From Veillonella_A intestinalis (GTDB taxonomy: Bacteria; Bacillota; Negativicutes; Veillonellales; Veillonellaceae): DNA of 64,000 nt. A program made the position numbers and the translations under genes. Positions 31,050 through 38,750 of the stretch are shown one piece after another. Numbering within the stretch: the first letter of the stretch is position 1; each line of letters starts with the position of its first letter. The stretch is taken from assembly GCF_943192895.1 (NCBI RefSeq), contig NZ_CALPCB010000001.1, positions 62,001 to 126,000 of the forward strand, given 5' to 3'. The notes beneath the pieces are model-generated. The model made no database searches. It was not told the origin of the DNA and was given only the letters and a program-made list of their open reading frames with translations.

Positions 31050-31597
31050 TGAAGGTTTTTATTAATCAAGGACACGATAGGAAATACGATTCTGGGGCTG
31101 TAAATAATAATTATGGCGTAACAGAAGCTAATATCGTATATGAAATTGGCGAATTAGTAGCTAAATACTTGCGTGCTGTAGGCTTTGATGTAACGACTAT
31201 GCAATCAGATAACTTATATTACGATTCTAGCTATAGCGATAGGGCTGTTCCTATTTGTGCTGCTGCTAATGATTGGCAAGCTGATATATTTATCTCTATT
31301 CACTGTAACGCGTTTAACGGCGTCGCTAAAGGTACTGAATGCTTAGTATATAATGTTGGTGGCAATGCAGAAGCATTAGCTAATTGTATTCAAAATCAAA
31401 TCGTAAATAGCCTTGATACGGTTGATAGGGGCTTAAAGATACGACCAGATTTAATAGTATTAAAAAGAACGGCTATGACGGCTGTATTAGTTGAAACAGC
31501 CTTTATAGACAATGAATCAGACGTACAGTTACTAATGAATCAAACGGACGATTTCGCACGTGCAATAGCCAGAGGGGTAACAGATTATGTATCGTGA
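31049..31597 (+). CDS. Endolysin: N-acetylmuramoyl-L-alanine amidase (Amidase_3)
   Basis: 182 residues, one domain. KVFINQGHDRKYDSGAVNN supplies the first zinc His; NIVYEIG the Glu; FISIHCNAF (about 80-88) the second His; VLVETAFIDNE (about 147-157) the catalytic Glu. It cuts the amide link between peptide and glycan of peptidoglycan. No cell wall binding domain is present, as is common for phages of diderm hosts. It starts on the stop of the holin gene. Confidence 0.93.
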   Translation: MKVFINQGHDRKYDSGAVNNNYGVTEANIVYEIGELVAKYLRAVGFDVTTMQSDNLYYDSSYSDRAVPICAAANDWQADIFISIHCNAFNGVAKGTECLVYNVGGNAEALANCIQNQIVNSLDTVDRGLKIRPDLIVLKRTAMTAVLVETAFIDNESDVQLLMNQTDDFARAIARGVTDYVS

Positions 31598-32150
31598 ATT
31601 TTTCTTAAAATTTAAGAAGATATTACCACTTTTACTAATAGCAGTGGTTATATTATTGTGCTATCTTGCTTATAACAAGCGCGTAAGTGATAGTCAAATA
31701 CCTATCCAGCCAGTAAGTAAAATAACCACTAAAAACGTTGTAGAAGCACAAAAGAAGGCTGATACATATATTAGTGACAAAGACGCTGTACAAGTCACAA
31801 AAGAAATACATAAGGTATCAGAAAAGCCAGCTAACATACAATACGTAACGTATACGCAAGCGGAAGCTGATACCAAAGCTAATACATTAGTACAAAAAGA
31901 AAAGGCTGATTATGTAATCAAGGAAACAACCCCAAATACTGATAATCAGCCAATTAATAATAATTTTTATTCGATTACACAAGAAAAGAAAAATAGAATA
32001 GCTGTAGGAATCGCTTACATAGATAAGGATTACTATGCAACTGTAGCATATCAAAAAGAACGCTTACAAATTGAAGCTTATAAAGGCTTATCAAATCGTC
32101 ATAATAAATTGGACGGCGTAGGCGTTTCTTATGATGTTGTAAAATGGTAA
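31587..32150 (+). CDS. Membrane-anchored phage protein, spanin candidate
   Basis: 187 residues. A short basic cytoplasmic start (MYREFFLKFKKI), one membrane span (LPLLLIAVVILLCYLAYNK), then a periplasmic Lys/Ala/Gln-rich helix (about 45-120) and a strand-rich end (RIAVGIAYIDKDYYATVAYQ, GVSYDVVKW). It overlaps the amidase gene by 11 bp and is the last gene of the lysis cluster. In a host with an outer membrane this is where an Rz-like i-spanin or one-piece spanin is expected. No sequence family was recognised. Confidence 0.65.
   Translation: MYREFFLKFKKILPLLLIAVVILLCYLAYNKRVSDSQIPIQPVSKITTKNVVEAQKKADTYISDKDAVQVTKEIHKVSEKPANIQYVTYTQAEADTKANTLVQKEKADYVIKETTPNTDNQPINNNFYSITQEKKNRIAVGIAYIDKDYYATVAYQKERLQIEAYKGLSNRHNKLDGVGVSYDVVKW
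31612..31628. repeat. Copy of the TTCTTAA/TTAAGAA palindrome
   Basis: TTCTTAAAATTTAAGAA inside the coding start of the spanin-candidate gene. Confidence 0.55.
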
Positions 32151-32178
32151 TATATAGTATAATTTTTTTAATTTATTA

Positions 32179-32214
32179 GCCCCCTTATAACAAAGGGGGC
32201 ATTATTTTTTTTTT
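32179..32214 (+). terminator. Terminator at the end of the phage late operon
   Basis: GCCCCCTT-ATAACA-AAGGGGGC followed by a long T-run. Confidence 0.92.
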
Positions 32215-32252
32215 GTAAAGTAAAGAGTAGCATATTATCTTTAGTAAGTTTT

Positions 32253-32280
32253 GGTACATTAAGTGGTACATCAAAAAGTT
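32253..32280. promoter_or_regulatory. Candidate integrase arm-type sites, attR side
   Basis: GGTACATTAAGTGGTACATC followed by AAAAAGTT contains two GGTACAT words in direct order, matching those at 2712-2801 near attL. Confidence 0.55.
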
Positions 32281-32320
32281 TAGAATCCTCATAAAAGTTA
32301 TTGATAAAGTTTATCAAATG

Positions 32321-32368
32321 TCATTCGTAATGAGTAGGTCGTAGGTTCAAGTCCTATTATCGGCTCCA
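32321..32368 (+). repeat. attR: 48-bp prophage attachment repeat
   Basis: Exact copy of the tRNA-Thr 3' part. The 5' half of a tRNA is missing here, so this is the displaced end of the original gene and not a functional tRNA. Confidence 0.95.
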
Positions 32369-32374
32369 TAAGAA

Positions 32375-32407
32375 AACAGCGTAGGTCATTGACCTGCGCT
32401 GTTTTTG
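32375..32407 (+). terminator. Original terminator of tRNA-Thr, displaced by the prophage
   Basis: ACAGCGTAGGTCA-TTG-ACCTGCGCTGT then TTTTTG, right behind attR. It may now serve the minus-strand TetR gene that ends at 32409. Confidence 0.8.
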
Positions 32408-32408
32408 T

Positions 32409-33038
32409 TTATAGAGCTGTAAAATTTTTTAATCCATCTAAGCCTTTTACCATAAAGTGAAAGAGTGCTTTTTGTGCAAGGAGCCAATCATCACTTCGCT
32501 GCCAGTTATATTGTTGATTAATGGCATATAGTCCATGAACGCAAAATAAAAATATTGACTCTGCTAGTTTGGGCGATATATCTAATTGGTGGGCCAAGCT
32601 GTTCACTTGTTCGGTTTGCTCTTTATAGTATAAGTTATTAATAATATATTCGCTTAAGCTAGGATCTTTAAATAAAGGTATATATTTGGGGTCTGCGGAT
32701 ACTCGTTGACATAATGGCAATTTATGAAAAATTGAGTCATAGGCTTTATGTAAGTCTTCCATAGTAGTAGCATTTTGTAATGCTTGGTTAATAATCATTA
32801 AGTTATTTGGAGCAGTATCTGTTTGTCCAGCCGCTGATATAGCATCATCTAATAGTTCTGAGAGAATTTCTGTTACATTAGCATAATGTAGATAGAAGGT
32901 AGCACGGGTAATTCCCGCCAATTGGCTAATTTTAGAAATAGTTAGTTTATCAAAAGAATTTTGCGTTAAAGCATAGAGAAGACCTTCTTTAATTTGGTGA
33001 CGTGTGTATTCTTTGCGACTCATAGGTTTTGGTTGCAT
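32409..33038 (-). CDS. TetR/AcrR-family transcriptional regulator
   Basis: 209 residues. The N-terminal DNA-binding part reads IKEGLLYALTQNSFDKLTIS then KISQLAGITRATFYLHYAN, the standard TetR helix-turn-helix. The C-terminal half is helical with no recognised ligand pocket. It is divergent from the MBL-fold gene, and TAGACATATTGTCTA (33130-33144) between them is a likely operator, so it probably controls itself and that gene. Confidence 0.92.
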   Translation of the reverse strand: MQPKPMSRKEYTRHQIKEGLLYALTQNSFDKLTISKISQLAGITRATFYLHYANVTEILSELLDDAISAAGQTDTAPNNLMIINQALQNATTMEDLHKAYDSIFHKLPLCQRVSADPKYIPLFKDPSLSEYIINNLYYKEQTEQVNSLAHQLDISPKLAESIFLFCVHGLYAINQQYNWQRSDDWLLAQKALFHFMVKGLDGLKNFTAL

Positions 33039-33129
33039 TTGTAATCCCTCATAATATTAAAAACGAGTTTTATTTATTATATTAGTATTTACTCCGATTT
33101 TGACAAAATCATACAAAGTGTAAAAATAA

Positions 33130-33144
33130 TAGACATATTGTCTA
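33130..33144. promoter_or_regulatory. Palindromic operator candidate between TetR and MBL genes
   Basis: TAGACA-TAT-TGTCTA, a perfect inverted repeat in the 230-bp intergenic region. Confidence 0.55.
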
Positions 33145-33268
33145 CTTTTGTTGAGTTAAGTATAACAATTATTGCTATACTAAGTCTATAAAAAGTATAA
33201 AATCAATGGAATAGTTGGTTTTTACAAAGTGTATATTAGAAAAAGTTCGTAATAAGAGGAGTTATACT

Positions 33269-34129
33269 ATGAAATTTAAAAAATTAGGTGTTTCTTTATT
33301 AGCAGCTACAGTTTTAACAACTTGGGGAATTACAGTTTCTGCAGATAGTTCCTATGAACACATTCGTAATGCTACCGGTAAGTTGACATATAATGACACT
33401 ACGATTTTAATTGATCCATTTTTTGCTAGTAAAAATAGTCATCCTGGTTTTGAAGGGACTTTTAATGAGACCCAACGAATGCCATTAGTTGATTTGCCAA
33501 AATCTATTGATGAGATTTTAAAAGGTGTTGATGTAGTTGTAGTGACACATACTCATTTAGACCATTGGGATGATAAGGCTGCAGAAAGTATTGATAAAAA
33601 TATGCCGATTTATGTACAGCATAAGGCGGATCAAGAGTTAATTAAAAAGCAAGGTTTTACAGATGTACGTGTGCTTAGTGAAAGTACTACATTCGGTGGT
33701 GTAACTATGACTCATCGTAATGGTTCACATGGTACTGAAGAAATGTATGAAAATAAAGTCTTGGGGGCAGCCTTAGGAGAATCTATGGGTGTCGTGTTCT
33801 CTATGCCAAATGAAAAAACAGTATATTTAGTGGGGGACACTATTTGGACTCCAGAGGTAACAAAATCTATTAATAAATATAATCCTGATGTATTGATTAT
33901 GAATACTGGGTATGCAAAAATGTTAGGGTATGAAGATAGTATTATTATGGGGACTGAAGATGTAGGAAAAGCTGCTAAATTAGCTCCTAATGCAAAGATT
34001 TTAACCGTTCATATGGATACTGTTAATCATACAGCTACTAGTCGTGACGATATGAGAAAATATGTGGATGGTACAAAATTAAATGGACAAGTTACCATTC
34101 CTGAAGATGGAGAAACAGTAAACTTATAA
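33269..34129 (+). CDS. Exported MBL-fold metal-dependent hydrolase
   Basis: 286 residues from the ATG at 33269 (AGAGGAG upstream). Residues 1-25 are a cleavable signal (KKLGVSLLAATVLTTWGITV-SADS). The metal site is THTHLDHWDD (about 92-101), THRNGSHG (about 148), VGDTIW (about 188-193) and HMDTVNH (about 250). Overall it resembles UlaG-like lactonases/MBL hydrolases, whose members are usually cytoplasmic, so export is notable. Substrate unknown. Confidence 0.85.
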   Translation: MKFKKLGVSLLAATVLTTWGITVSADSSYEHIRNATGKLTYNDTTILIDPFFASKNSHPGFEGTFNETQRMPLVDLPKSIDEILKGVDVVVVTHTHLDHWDDKAAESIDKNMPIYVQHKADQELIKKQGFTDVRVLSESTTFGGVTMTHRNGSHGTEEMYENKVLGAALGESMGVVFSMPNEKTVYLVGDTIWTPEVTKSINKYNPDVLIMNTGYAKMLGYEDSIIMGTEDVGKAAKLAPNAKILTVHMDTVNHTATSRDDMRKYVDGTKLNGQVTIPEDGETVNL

Positions 34130-34226
34130 GTTGATGTGTTAAGTGGATATAAGACACTCTGTTGTATATTATGATTAATAGACTGTCATTAATCTGGCCT
34201 TTTTAAAATAGTAGCATATAGTAAAT

Positions 34227-34290
34227 CAAAACGCTGTAATCATAGATGGTATATATTTAGGATACCTTGTAGTTTGATTACAGCGTTTTA
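34227..34290 (+). terminator. Bidirectional terminator between convergent genes
   Basis: CAAAACGCTGTAATC pairs with GATTACAGCGTTTTA; an inner GGTAT/ATACC stem closes the loop. It serves the MBL gene and, from the other side, the flavin-binding gene. Confidence 0.75.
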
Positions 34291-34324
34291 TTATAAAGAT
34301 TATCTTATTAAGAATGAAATATGA

Positions 34325-34696
34325 TCATAGAAGCTGTTTAGCAGATTCTACTTTGATTGCTAATACTCGCTTTAGAAATGGGAATTCAGCGTACATTTCA
34401 TCATAAATAGGACCGTTAGCAATGAAATCAGCTGTGCCTTCTAGACGGAAGCCAGTTCCTTGATAGCCATTAAAGCCTTCTACTTCGCGCGCTCCTAAAG
34501 TAACGATTACACGGTTATTTTTCTCAATATCTGCCTCGGTAGAGGTCATGCCAGCAGCTGGAATTAATAGGGTGTTTTCTTTTACTTTTAAATAGGAATT
34601 CCAAGTATTTGTTACATGAGCTTCGTTATCACTCCAAGTCGTAATGGATACAACGCCTTCATATTTTAGAACTTCAAAAAACTTTTCAGATAACAT
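34325..34696 (-). CDS. Pyridoxamine 5'-phosphate oxidase-fold (flavin-binding) protein
   Basis: 123 residues. A split-barrel pattern: EKFFEVLKYEGVVSITTWSD, AHVTNTWNSYLKVKENTLLI-PAAGM, NNRVIVTLGAREVEGF and GFRLEGTADFI. Small members bind FMN and have diverse or unknown reductase roles. Monocistronic, with an AAGGAG-type site. Confidence 0.8.
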   Translation of the reverse strand: MLSEKFFEVLKYEGVVSITTWSDNEAHVTNTWNSYLKVKENTLLIPAAGMTSTEADIEKNNRVIVTLGAREVEGFNGYQGTGFRLEGTADFIANGPIYDEMYAEFPFLKRVLAIKVESAKQLL

Positions 34697-35037
34697 TGTG
34701 TTCTCCTTGTTATAGTATAGAATATGTTTTAAAAATATTTACTTATATGTTTATTATATCATGAATTTAATGAGAAAATATATCAAATAATAATGAAGAA
34801 TGAAAGGCTATCTAAATAATAGATGTCATTTTAATATATCAGATAATTTTTTGATAAGCTAAGATGAGGTATAATAGAGGTAAGACATATAAAAATATAA
34901 GGCAAATAAGAAGATAAGAGAAGTAAGAGCGAAGAGACATAAGGCAAATAAGAGAAATAAGAGAATAAAAGAAATAAAAAAGAATCTATAGGTTGGAAAA
35001 GTAGATTGAGTTTATTTGTAATTTGGAGGCATAGCGT
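34697..35037. other. Intergenic region with purine-rich imperfect repeats
   Basis: No gene seen. TATAAT at about 34872 is a likely -10 box for the downstream gene. The stretch 34885-34985 is nearly all A and G, with AAGGCAAATAAGA twice and many AAGAGAA/AATAAGAG variants, so the mRNA leader would be unstructured. Confidence 0.45.
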
Positions 35038-35706
35038 ATGAAAGCAATTATATTAGGTGCTACTGGGGCTACCGGGCAGGATGTTTTAGAGTTAGTATTA
35101 GCGAATCCATTATTTGATTCAGTGGAAATTTTTGTGCGGCGGAATCCAGGGATTACTCATAAAAAATTAATTACGCATATAGTGGATTTTGATCAAATGG
35201 AACATTGGCAATCGGCTATTATGGGCGATGTTTTATTTTCTTGTTTAGGTACAACGCGTAAGGATGCAGGTAGTAAGGAACAACAGTGGAAGGTGGATTA
35301 CCATTATCAGTTGGAGTTTGCTAAGGCTGCAAAGATGAATGGTGTTAGTCATTATGTATTAGTTTCTACAGTAATGGCATCGTCAGATTCGAAGTTCTTT
35401 TATACTCGCATTAAGGGTGAATTGGAAGAGGCGATTAAGGAATTACATTTTGCTAAGACTACAATTTTACAGCCACCTGCATTAGTGCGTAAGCATACCA
35501 CTCGTTGGAGTGAACGGATAAGCACAGGTATATTAGGGTTTTTAAATAAAAAAGGTTGGTTTGAGGATAAGAAGCCAATGCCTACTGAAATCCTAGCAAA
35601 AGCTATGATTGTAGCGATTACGTCGCAACCTGTGGGTTGTGAAATTTGGAGCAGTTCTCGTATTTGGAATGCGGGCCTTGCTTTTGATTCGATTTCACTA
35701 TATTGA
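35038..35706 (+). CDS. NAD(P)-binding Rossmann-fold protein
   Basis: 222 residues. It begins MKAIILGATGATGQDVLELV, with the GATGATG nucleotide-binding loop of atypical short-chain reductases; FSCLGTTRKDAGS, YVLVSTVMASSDSKFFYTRIKGELE (Ser, then Tyr/Lys) and ILQPPALV follow. It is related to the HTATIP2/YbjT group. Cofactor binding is likely, the substrate is unknown. Confidence 0.85.
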   Translation: MKAIILGATGATGQDVLELVLANPLFDSVEIFVRRNPGITHKKLITHIVDFDQMEHWQSAIMGDVLFSCLGTTRKDAGSKEQQWKVDYHYQLEFAKAAKMNGVSHYVLVSTVMASSDSKFFYTRIKGELEEAIKELHFAKTTILQPPALVRKHTTRWSERISTGILGFLNKKGWFEDKKPMPTEILAKAMIVAITSQPVGCEIWSSSRIWNAGLAFDSISLY

Positions 35707-35830
35707 TATTTTTAGTTATAAGTCGTACAATAAAGCTGTAAATTAGTAATAAATTATAAGCAGTAAAGTAAGATTCATTATAAAGGACATATTATAAACA
35801 GCTCATTATATTCCTAAGGAGGAAAAACCT

Positions 35831-35968
35831 ATGAACGAAAAATATGTATGCTTAGTATGTGGTTATGTGTATGATGAAGAAGCTGAAGGTGTAAAGTTTG
35901 CTGATTTACCAGCTGATTGGGAATGTCCTACTTGTGGAGTGGGGAAGGATCAATTTGAAAGAATGTAA
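35831..35968 (+). CDS. Rubredoxin
   Basis: 45 residues. The two iron-binding knuckles are VCLVCGYVYDEE (residues 6-17) and CPTCGVGKDQFE (residues 34-45), with the conserved ADLPADWECP between them. It is shorter than the 52-54 residues of classical rubredoxins. It carries single electrons in anaerobic oxygen or peroxide detoxification. AAGGAGG precedes it and a strong terminator follows. Confidence 0.96.
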   Translation: MNEKYVCLVCGYVYDEEAEGVKFADLPADWECPTCGVGKDQFERM

Positions 35969-36010
35969 TGGCTACGAAATGTATGGTAATGTATTTATGA
36001 TTTAATGAAT

Positions 36011-36056
36011 AAAAGACGATTGTTTAGGGCTAATAGCCTTAGACAGTCGTCTTTTT
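36011..36056 (+). terminator. Terminator after rubredoxin
   Basis: AAAAGACGATTGTTTAGGGC-TAATA-GCCTTAGACAGTCGTCTTTTT, a long stem with a few mismatches. Confidence 0.85.
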
Positions 36057-36174
36057 GTGTTACTTTCATATTGTGTTTTATAATTCTTTATTTTTCTACC
36101 ACTCAGACTTTAGTTATTATAGTTTCGTTATAAAAGTGGTTGTTAGCACGAGAAAATGGATGCTGTAAGTCTTA

Positions 36175-37056
36175 TTATTGCTGTGTGAAGGGAATTTGTT
36201 TAATAAAATTGATTAAATCTTTCATTGCATAGGAAAGGTATTTATTTTTTCGCCAAACTAAGCCTATGGTAACGGTTAATGGTGGATCCATAGAGATTAG
36301 TTCTACATCATTTCTATTTAAATTAGCAATGTCTAATAAAAAGGATAAGCCAACGCCTTTGGCTACTGAATCAATATTAGTTTCTATTTGATTAGAAGAG
36401 AGTACGATTTTGGGTAAAAAACCACAAGCTTCACAGTGGGCGAGGACATTTTGGCGATGTACAGAATCAATCTTCATTAGAATGAGAGATTCTTCTTTTA
36501 AATAGTCAAAGGGAACTTTCTTGTACGAATGGAAGGGATGTTGGCTAGGAATACATAATTTATGTTCACTTTTAAATAGTGGAATGGCTTCTAATTTAGG
36601 TGAAATAGTATCTATAATCACAATGCCCAAGTCCGCTTCTTCGGCTAATACTCGTTCAGATACCCCTACAGAGCCTTCTACTAATACATTTAGTTCCCAT
36701 TGGGGATATTCTTGGCGAAAGTGATTAAGTAAAGGGGTAAATAAATAGGCACTAATCATAGGTGGAATACCAATAGTAACAGTACCAGAGAGTTTATGTT
36801 TTTCATCCTTCACTTCATCGACGGCATTTTGTAGTTGCATAAGTGTTTGCTTTATAGAGTTATAGAATATATGACCTTTTTCTGTTAAGGTCATTTTTTT
36901 ATATTCTCGTTTAAATAACTCTATACCCAATTCATCTTCTAATTTTTTTATGGCAACGGTTATATTAGGCTGTGATACATAGTGTTGTTGCGCTGCCTTA
37001 GTCATATTACCTAATTCGGCCACTGAAATAAAGAATTCTAATTGCTTCAACTCCAT
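36175..37056 (-). CDS. LysR-family transcriptional regulator
   Basis: 293 residues. The winged HTH is MELKQLEFFISVAELGNMTK then AAQQHYVSQPNITVAIKKLE; the rest is a two-lobe sensor domain (VTIGIPPMISAYLFTPLLNH). It is divergent from the fumarase operon, 215 bp away, so it very probably controls that operon in response to a dicarboxylate such as malate, fumarate or tartrate. The effector is inference. Confidence 0.93.
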   Translation of the reverse strand: MELKQLEFFISVAELGNMTKAAQQHYVSQPNITVAIKKLEDELGIELFKREYKKMTLTEKGHIFYNSIKQTLMQLQNAVDEVKDEKHKLSGTVTIGIPPMISAYLFTPLLNHFRQEYPQWELNVLVEGSVGVSERVLAEEADLGIVIIDTISPKLEAIPLFKSEHKLCIPSQHPFHSYKKVPFDYLKEESLILMKIDSVHRQNVLAHCEACGFLPKIVLSSNQIETNIDSVAKGVGLSFLLDIANLNRNDVELISMDPPLTVTIGLVWRKNKYLSYAMKDLINFIKQIPFTQQ

Positions 37057-37140
37057 GGAGGGCTCCTTATATATAACGTAAATAGTCTGGTGAAATAAAT
37101 CTAGCGGTAAAATGCTTTGAAATAAATAATATTTAGTTTG

Positions 37141-37155
37141 ATAAATTATATTTAT
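37141..37155. promoter_or_regulatory. LysR-type operator candidate
   Basis: ATAAATTATATTTAT, a palindrome of the T-N11-A kind, between the divergent LysR gene and the fumarase operon. Confidence 0.45.
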
Positions 37156-37271
37156 TGCATAATTATTATAACATATTTCACAAAAAGTTATGCAATTGCT
37201 ATGATTGTGCTAACGAAAGTCGTTATAAAAAGTTTGTAAAGGTTAGTGTATTGCGTATTAGGAGGTCTAAC

Positions 37272-38114
37272 ATGAGAGTATTACAGACAGAAGCATTAAT
37301 TCCTGTCATTGAAAAGTTATGTATTAAGGCTTGTTGTGAATTAAATGATAATGTAATGGATGCATTTCGCAAAGCTTTAGAAACAGAAGAATCACCCATT
37401 GGTAAACAATCGTTAGAAATTATTGTTGAAAATGGTGAATTTGCTAAAAAAGAGCAGTTGCCATGTTGTCATGATACAGGTGTAGCCGTTGTATTGTTAG
37501 AATGTGGTCAAGAGGTATGCTGGGAAGGTATGCCGTTGGAAGATGCTGTAAATGAAGGGGTAAGACGTGGTTATACCAATGGCTATTTGCGTAAGTCTGT
37601 AGTAGCGGATCCTTTAAATCGTGAAAATACAAATGATAATACGCCAGCTATGTTACATGTTGAAATTGTACCAGGCAATCAAGTAAAAGTAACAGTAATG
37701 CCTAAAGGTGGCGGTAGTGAAAACATGGGAGCTTTTAAAGTTTTATTACCTGGTGAAGGCAAAGAAGGAGTTAAACAATTTTTGCTTGATACAGTAGCTA
37801 AAGTAGGTGGCAATCCTTGTCCTCCATATATTATTGGTATCGGTGTAGGTGGTACTATGGATACGTGTGCTTGGATGGCTAAAAAAGCATTATTACGGCC
37901 TATCGGTGACCGTAATCCAAACCCATATTATGCTGAACTAGAAGATGAATTTTTGGAAGCTGTCAATAAATCTGGTATTGGTCCTATTGGTATGGGTGGG
38001 ACTGTAACTGCCTTAGATGTACATATTGATTATCATGGGGTGCATATTACAGCATTACCAGTGGCGATTAATTTTCAATGTAATGCGGCACGTCAGGCGA
38101 GTGAAGTGATTTAG
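37272..38114 (+). CDS. Class I fumarate hydratase / L-tartrate dehydratase, alpha subunit
   Basis: 280 residues from the ATG at 37272, with TAGGAGG upstream; the longer frame has no ribosome site. The family's iron-sulfur Cys residues are in LPCCHDTGVAVV (about 58-70) and at GNPCPPYIIGIGVGGTMDTC (about 180-200). FSGxGSE-type MPKGGGSENMGAFKVL is the substrate loop. It interconverts fumarate and malate, or dehydrates tartrate to oxaloacetate, using a 4Fe-4S cluster. The two activities cannot be told apart from sequence here. Confidence 0.92.
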   Translation: MRVLQTEALIPVIEKLCIKACCELNDNVMDAFRKALETEESPIGKQSLEIIVENGEFAKKEQLPCCHDTGVAVVLLECGQEVCWEGMPLEDAVNEGVRRGYTNGYLRKSVVADPLNRENTNDNTPAMLHVEIVPGNQVKVTVMPKGGGSENMGAFKVLLPGEGKEGVKQFLLDTVAKVGGNPCPPYIIGIGVGGTMDTCAWMAKKALLRPIGDRNPNPYYAELEDEFLEAVNKSGIGPIGMGGTVTALDVHIDYHGVHITALPVAINFQCNAARQASEVI

Positions 38115-38123
38115 GAGGCTATT

Positions 38124-38675
38124 ATGGAACGGGATGTACAATTACCTTTAACAAAAGAATTTGTGAAACAATTAAAAGTAGGCGATGTTTTATATTTAAC
38201 AGGCTATGTATATACATGTCGTGATGCGGCACATAAGCGAATTAAAGACTTATTAGAGGCTGGTGAAGAATCACCATTAGATTGGACGAATCAATTGGTA
38301 TATTATGCAGGACCATGTCCACCTCAACCAGGTCAAGTATTTAATTCTAATGGTCCTACAACAGCAGCACGTATGGATCCATTTGTTGAAATGATGTTTC
38401 AATTAGGTGCCGTCGCTTTTTTAGGCAAGGGTGATCGTGCCCCTTATGTAGCTGATTTATGTAAGCAATATGGCGGTGTATCGTTGTTAGGCGTTGGTGG
38501 GGCATCGGCTATTAATGCGGCTCGTGTAAAATCAGCAGAGATTGTGTTATATCCTGAATTGGGGACAGAATCTATTAAAAAACTATACTTTGATCGCTTC
38601 CGCGTTATTGTAGGAATTGATACAGAAGGTAATGTATTACAACAGCAAGAAGTAGCAAAGTATAAGAAAGCTTAA
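38124..38675 (+). CDS. Class I fumarate hydratase / L-tartrate dehydratase, beta subunit
   Basis: 183 residues, 9 bp after the alpha gene with AGGAGG. It contains LKVGDVLYLTGYVYTCRDAA-HKR, YYAGPCPPQPGQVFNSNGPT, TAARMDPF and LGKGDRAPYVADLCKQYGG, the standard beta-subunit blocks that close the active site. It completes the enzyme with the preceding gene. Confidence 0.93.
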   Translation: MERDVQLPLTKEFVKQLKVGDVLYLTGYVYTCRDAAHKRIKDLLEAGEESPLDWTNQLVYYAGPCPPQPGQVFNSNGPTTAARMDPFVEMMFQLGAVAFLGKGDRAPYVADLCKQYGGVSLLGVGGASAINAARVKSAEIVLYPELGTESIKKLYFDRFRVIVGIDTEGNVLQQQEVAKYKKA

Positions 38676-38750
38676 TATTGCCCGTGGGTATGTAATAATT
38701 AATAATTACAATAATAAGAGTTTACGATTAGGTAAATATAGGTATATTAT

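Larger units (their letters stand above)
2497..32368. mobile_element. Prophage (contractile-tail, HK97-type head) integrated in tRNA-Thr
   Basis: About 29.9 kb bounded by perfect 48-bp direct repeats. It carries a tyrosine integrase (frameshifted), primase, HNH nuclease, both terminase subunits, portal, prohead protease, capsid, connector genes, a sheath-tube-chaperone-tape measure-baseplate series in PBSX (xkd) order, tail fibre, holin-like genes and amidase. The sheath gene makes it a myovirus-like phage. No CI-type repressor was recognised. All structural genes appear intact; the integrase is the only visibly broken gene. Confidence 0.96.

Noticed and set aside
32321..32368. tRNA-like sequence at the right prophage border
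   Set aside because: Only the last 48 nt of a tRNA are present; the acceptor 5' strand and D-arm are missing, so it is attR, not a gene.
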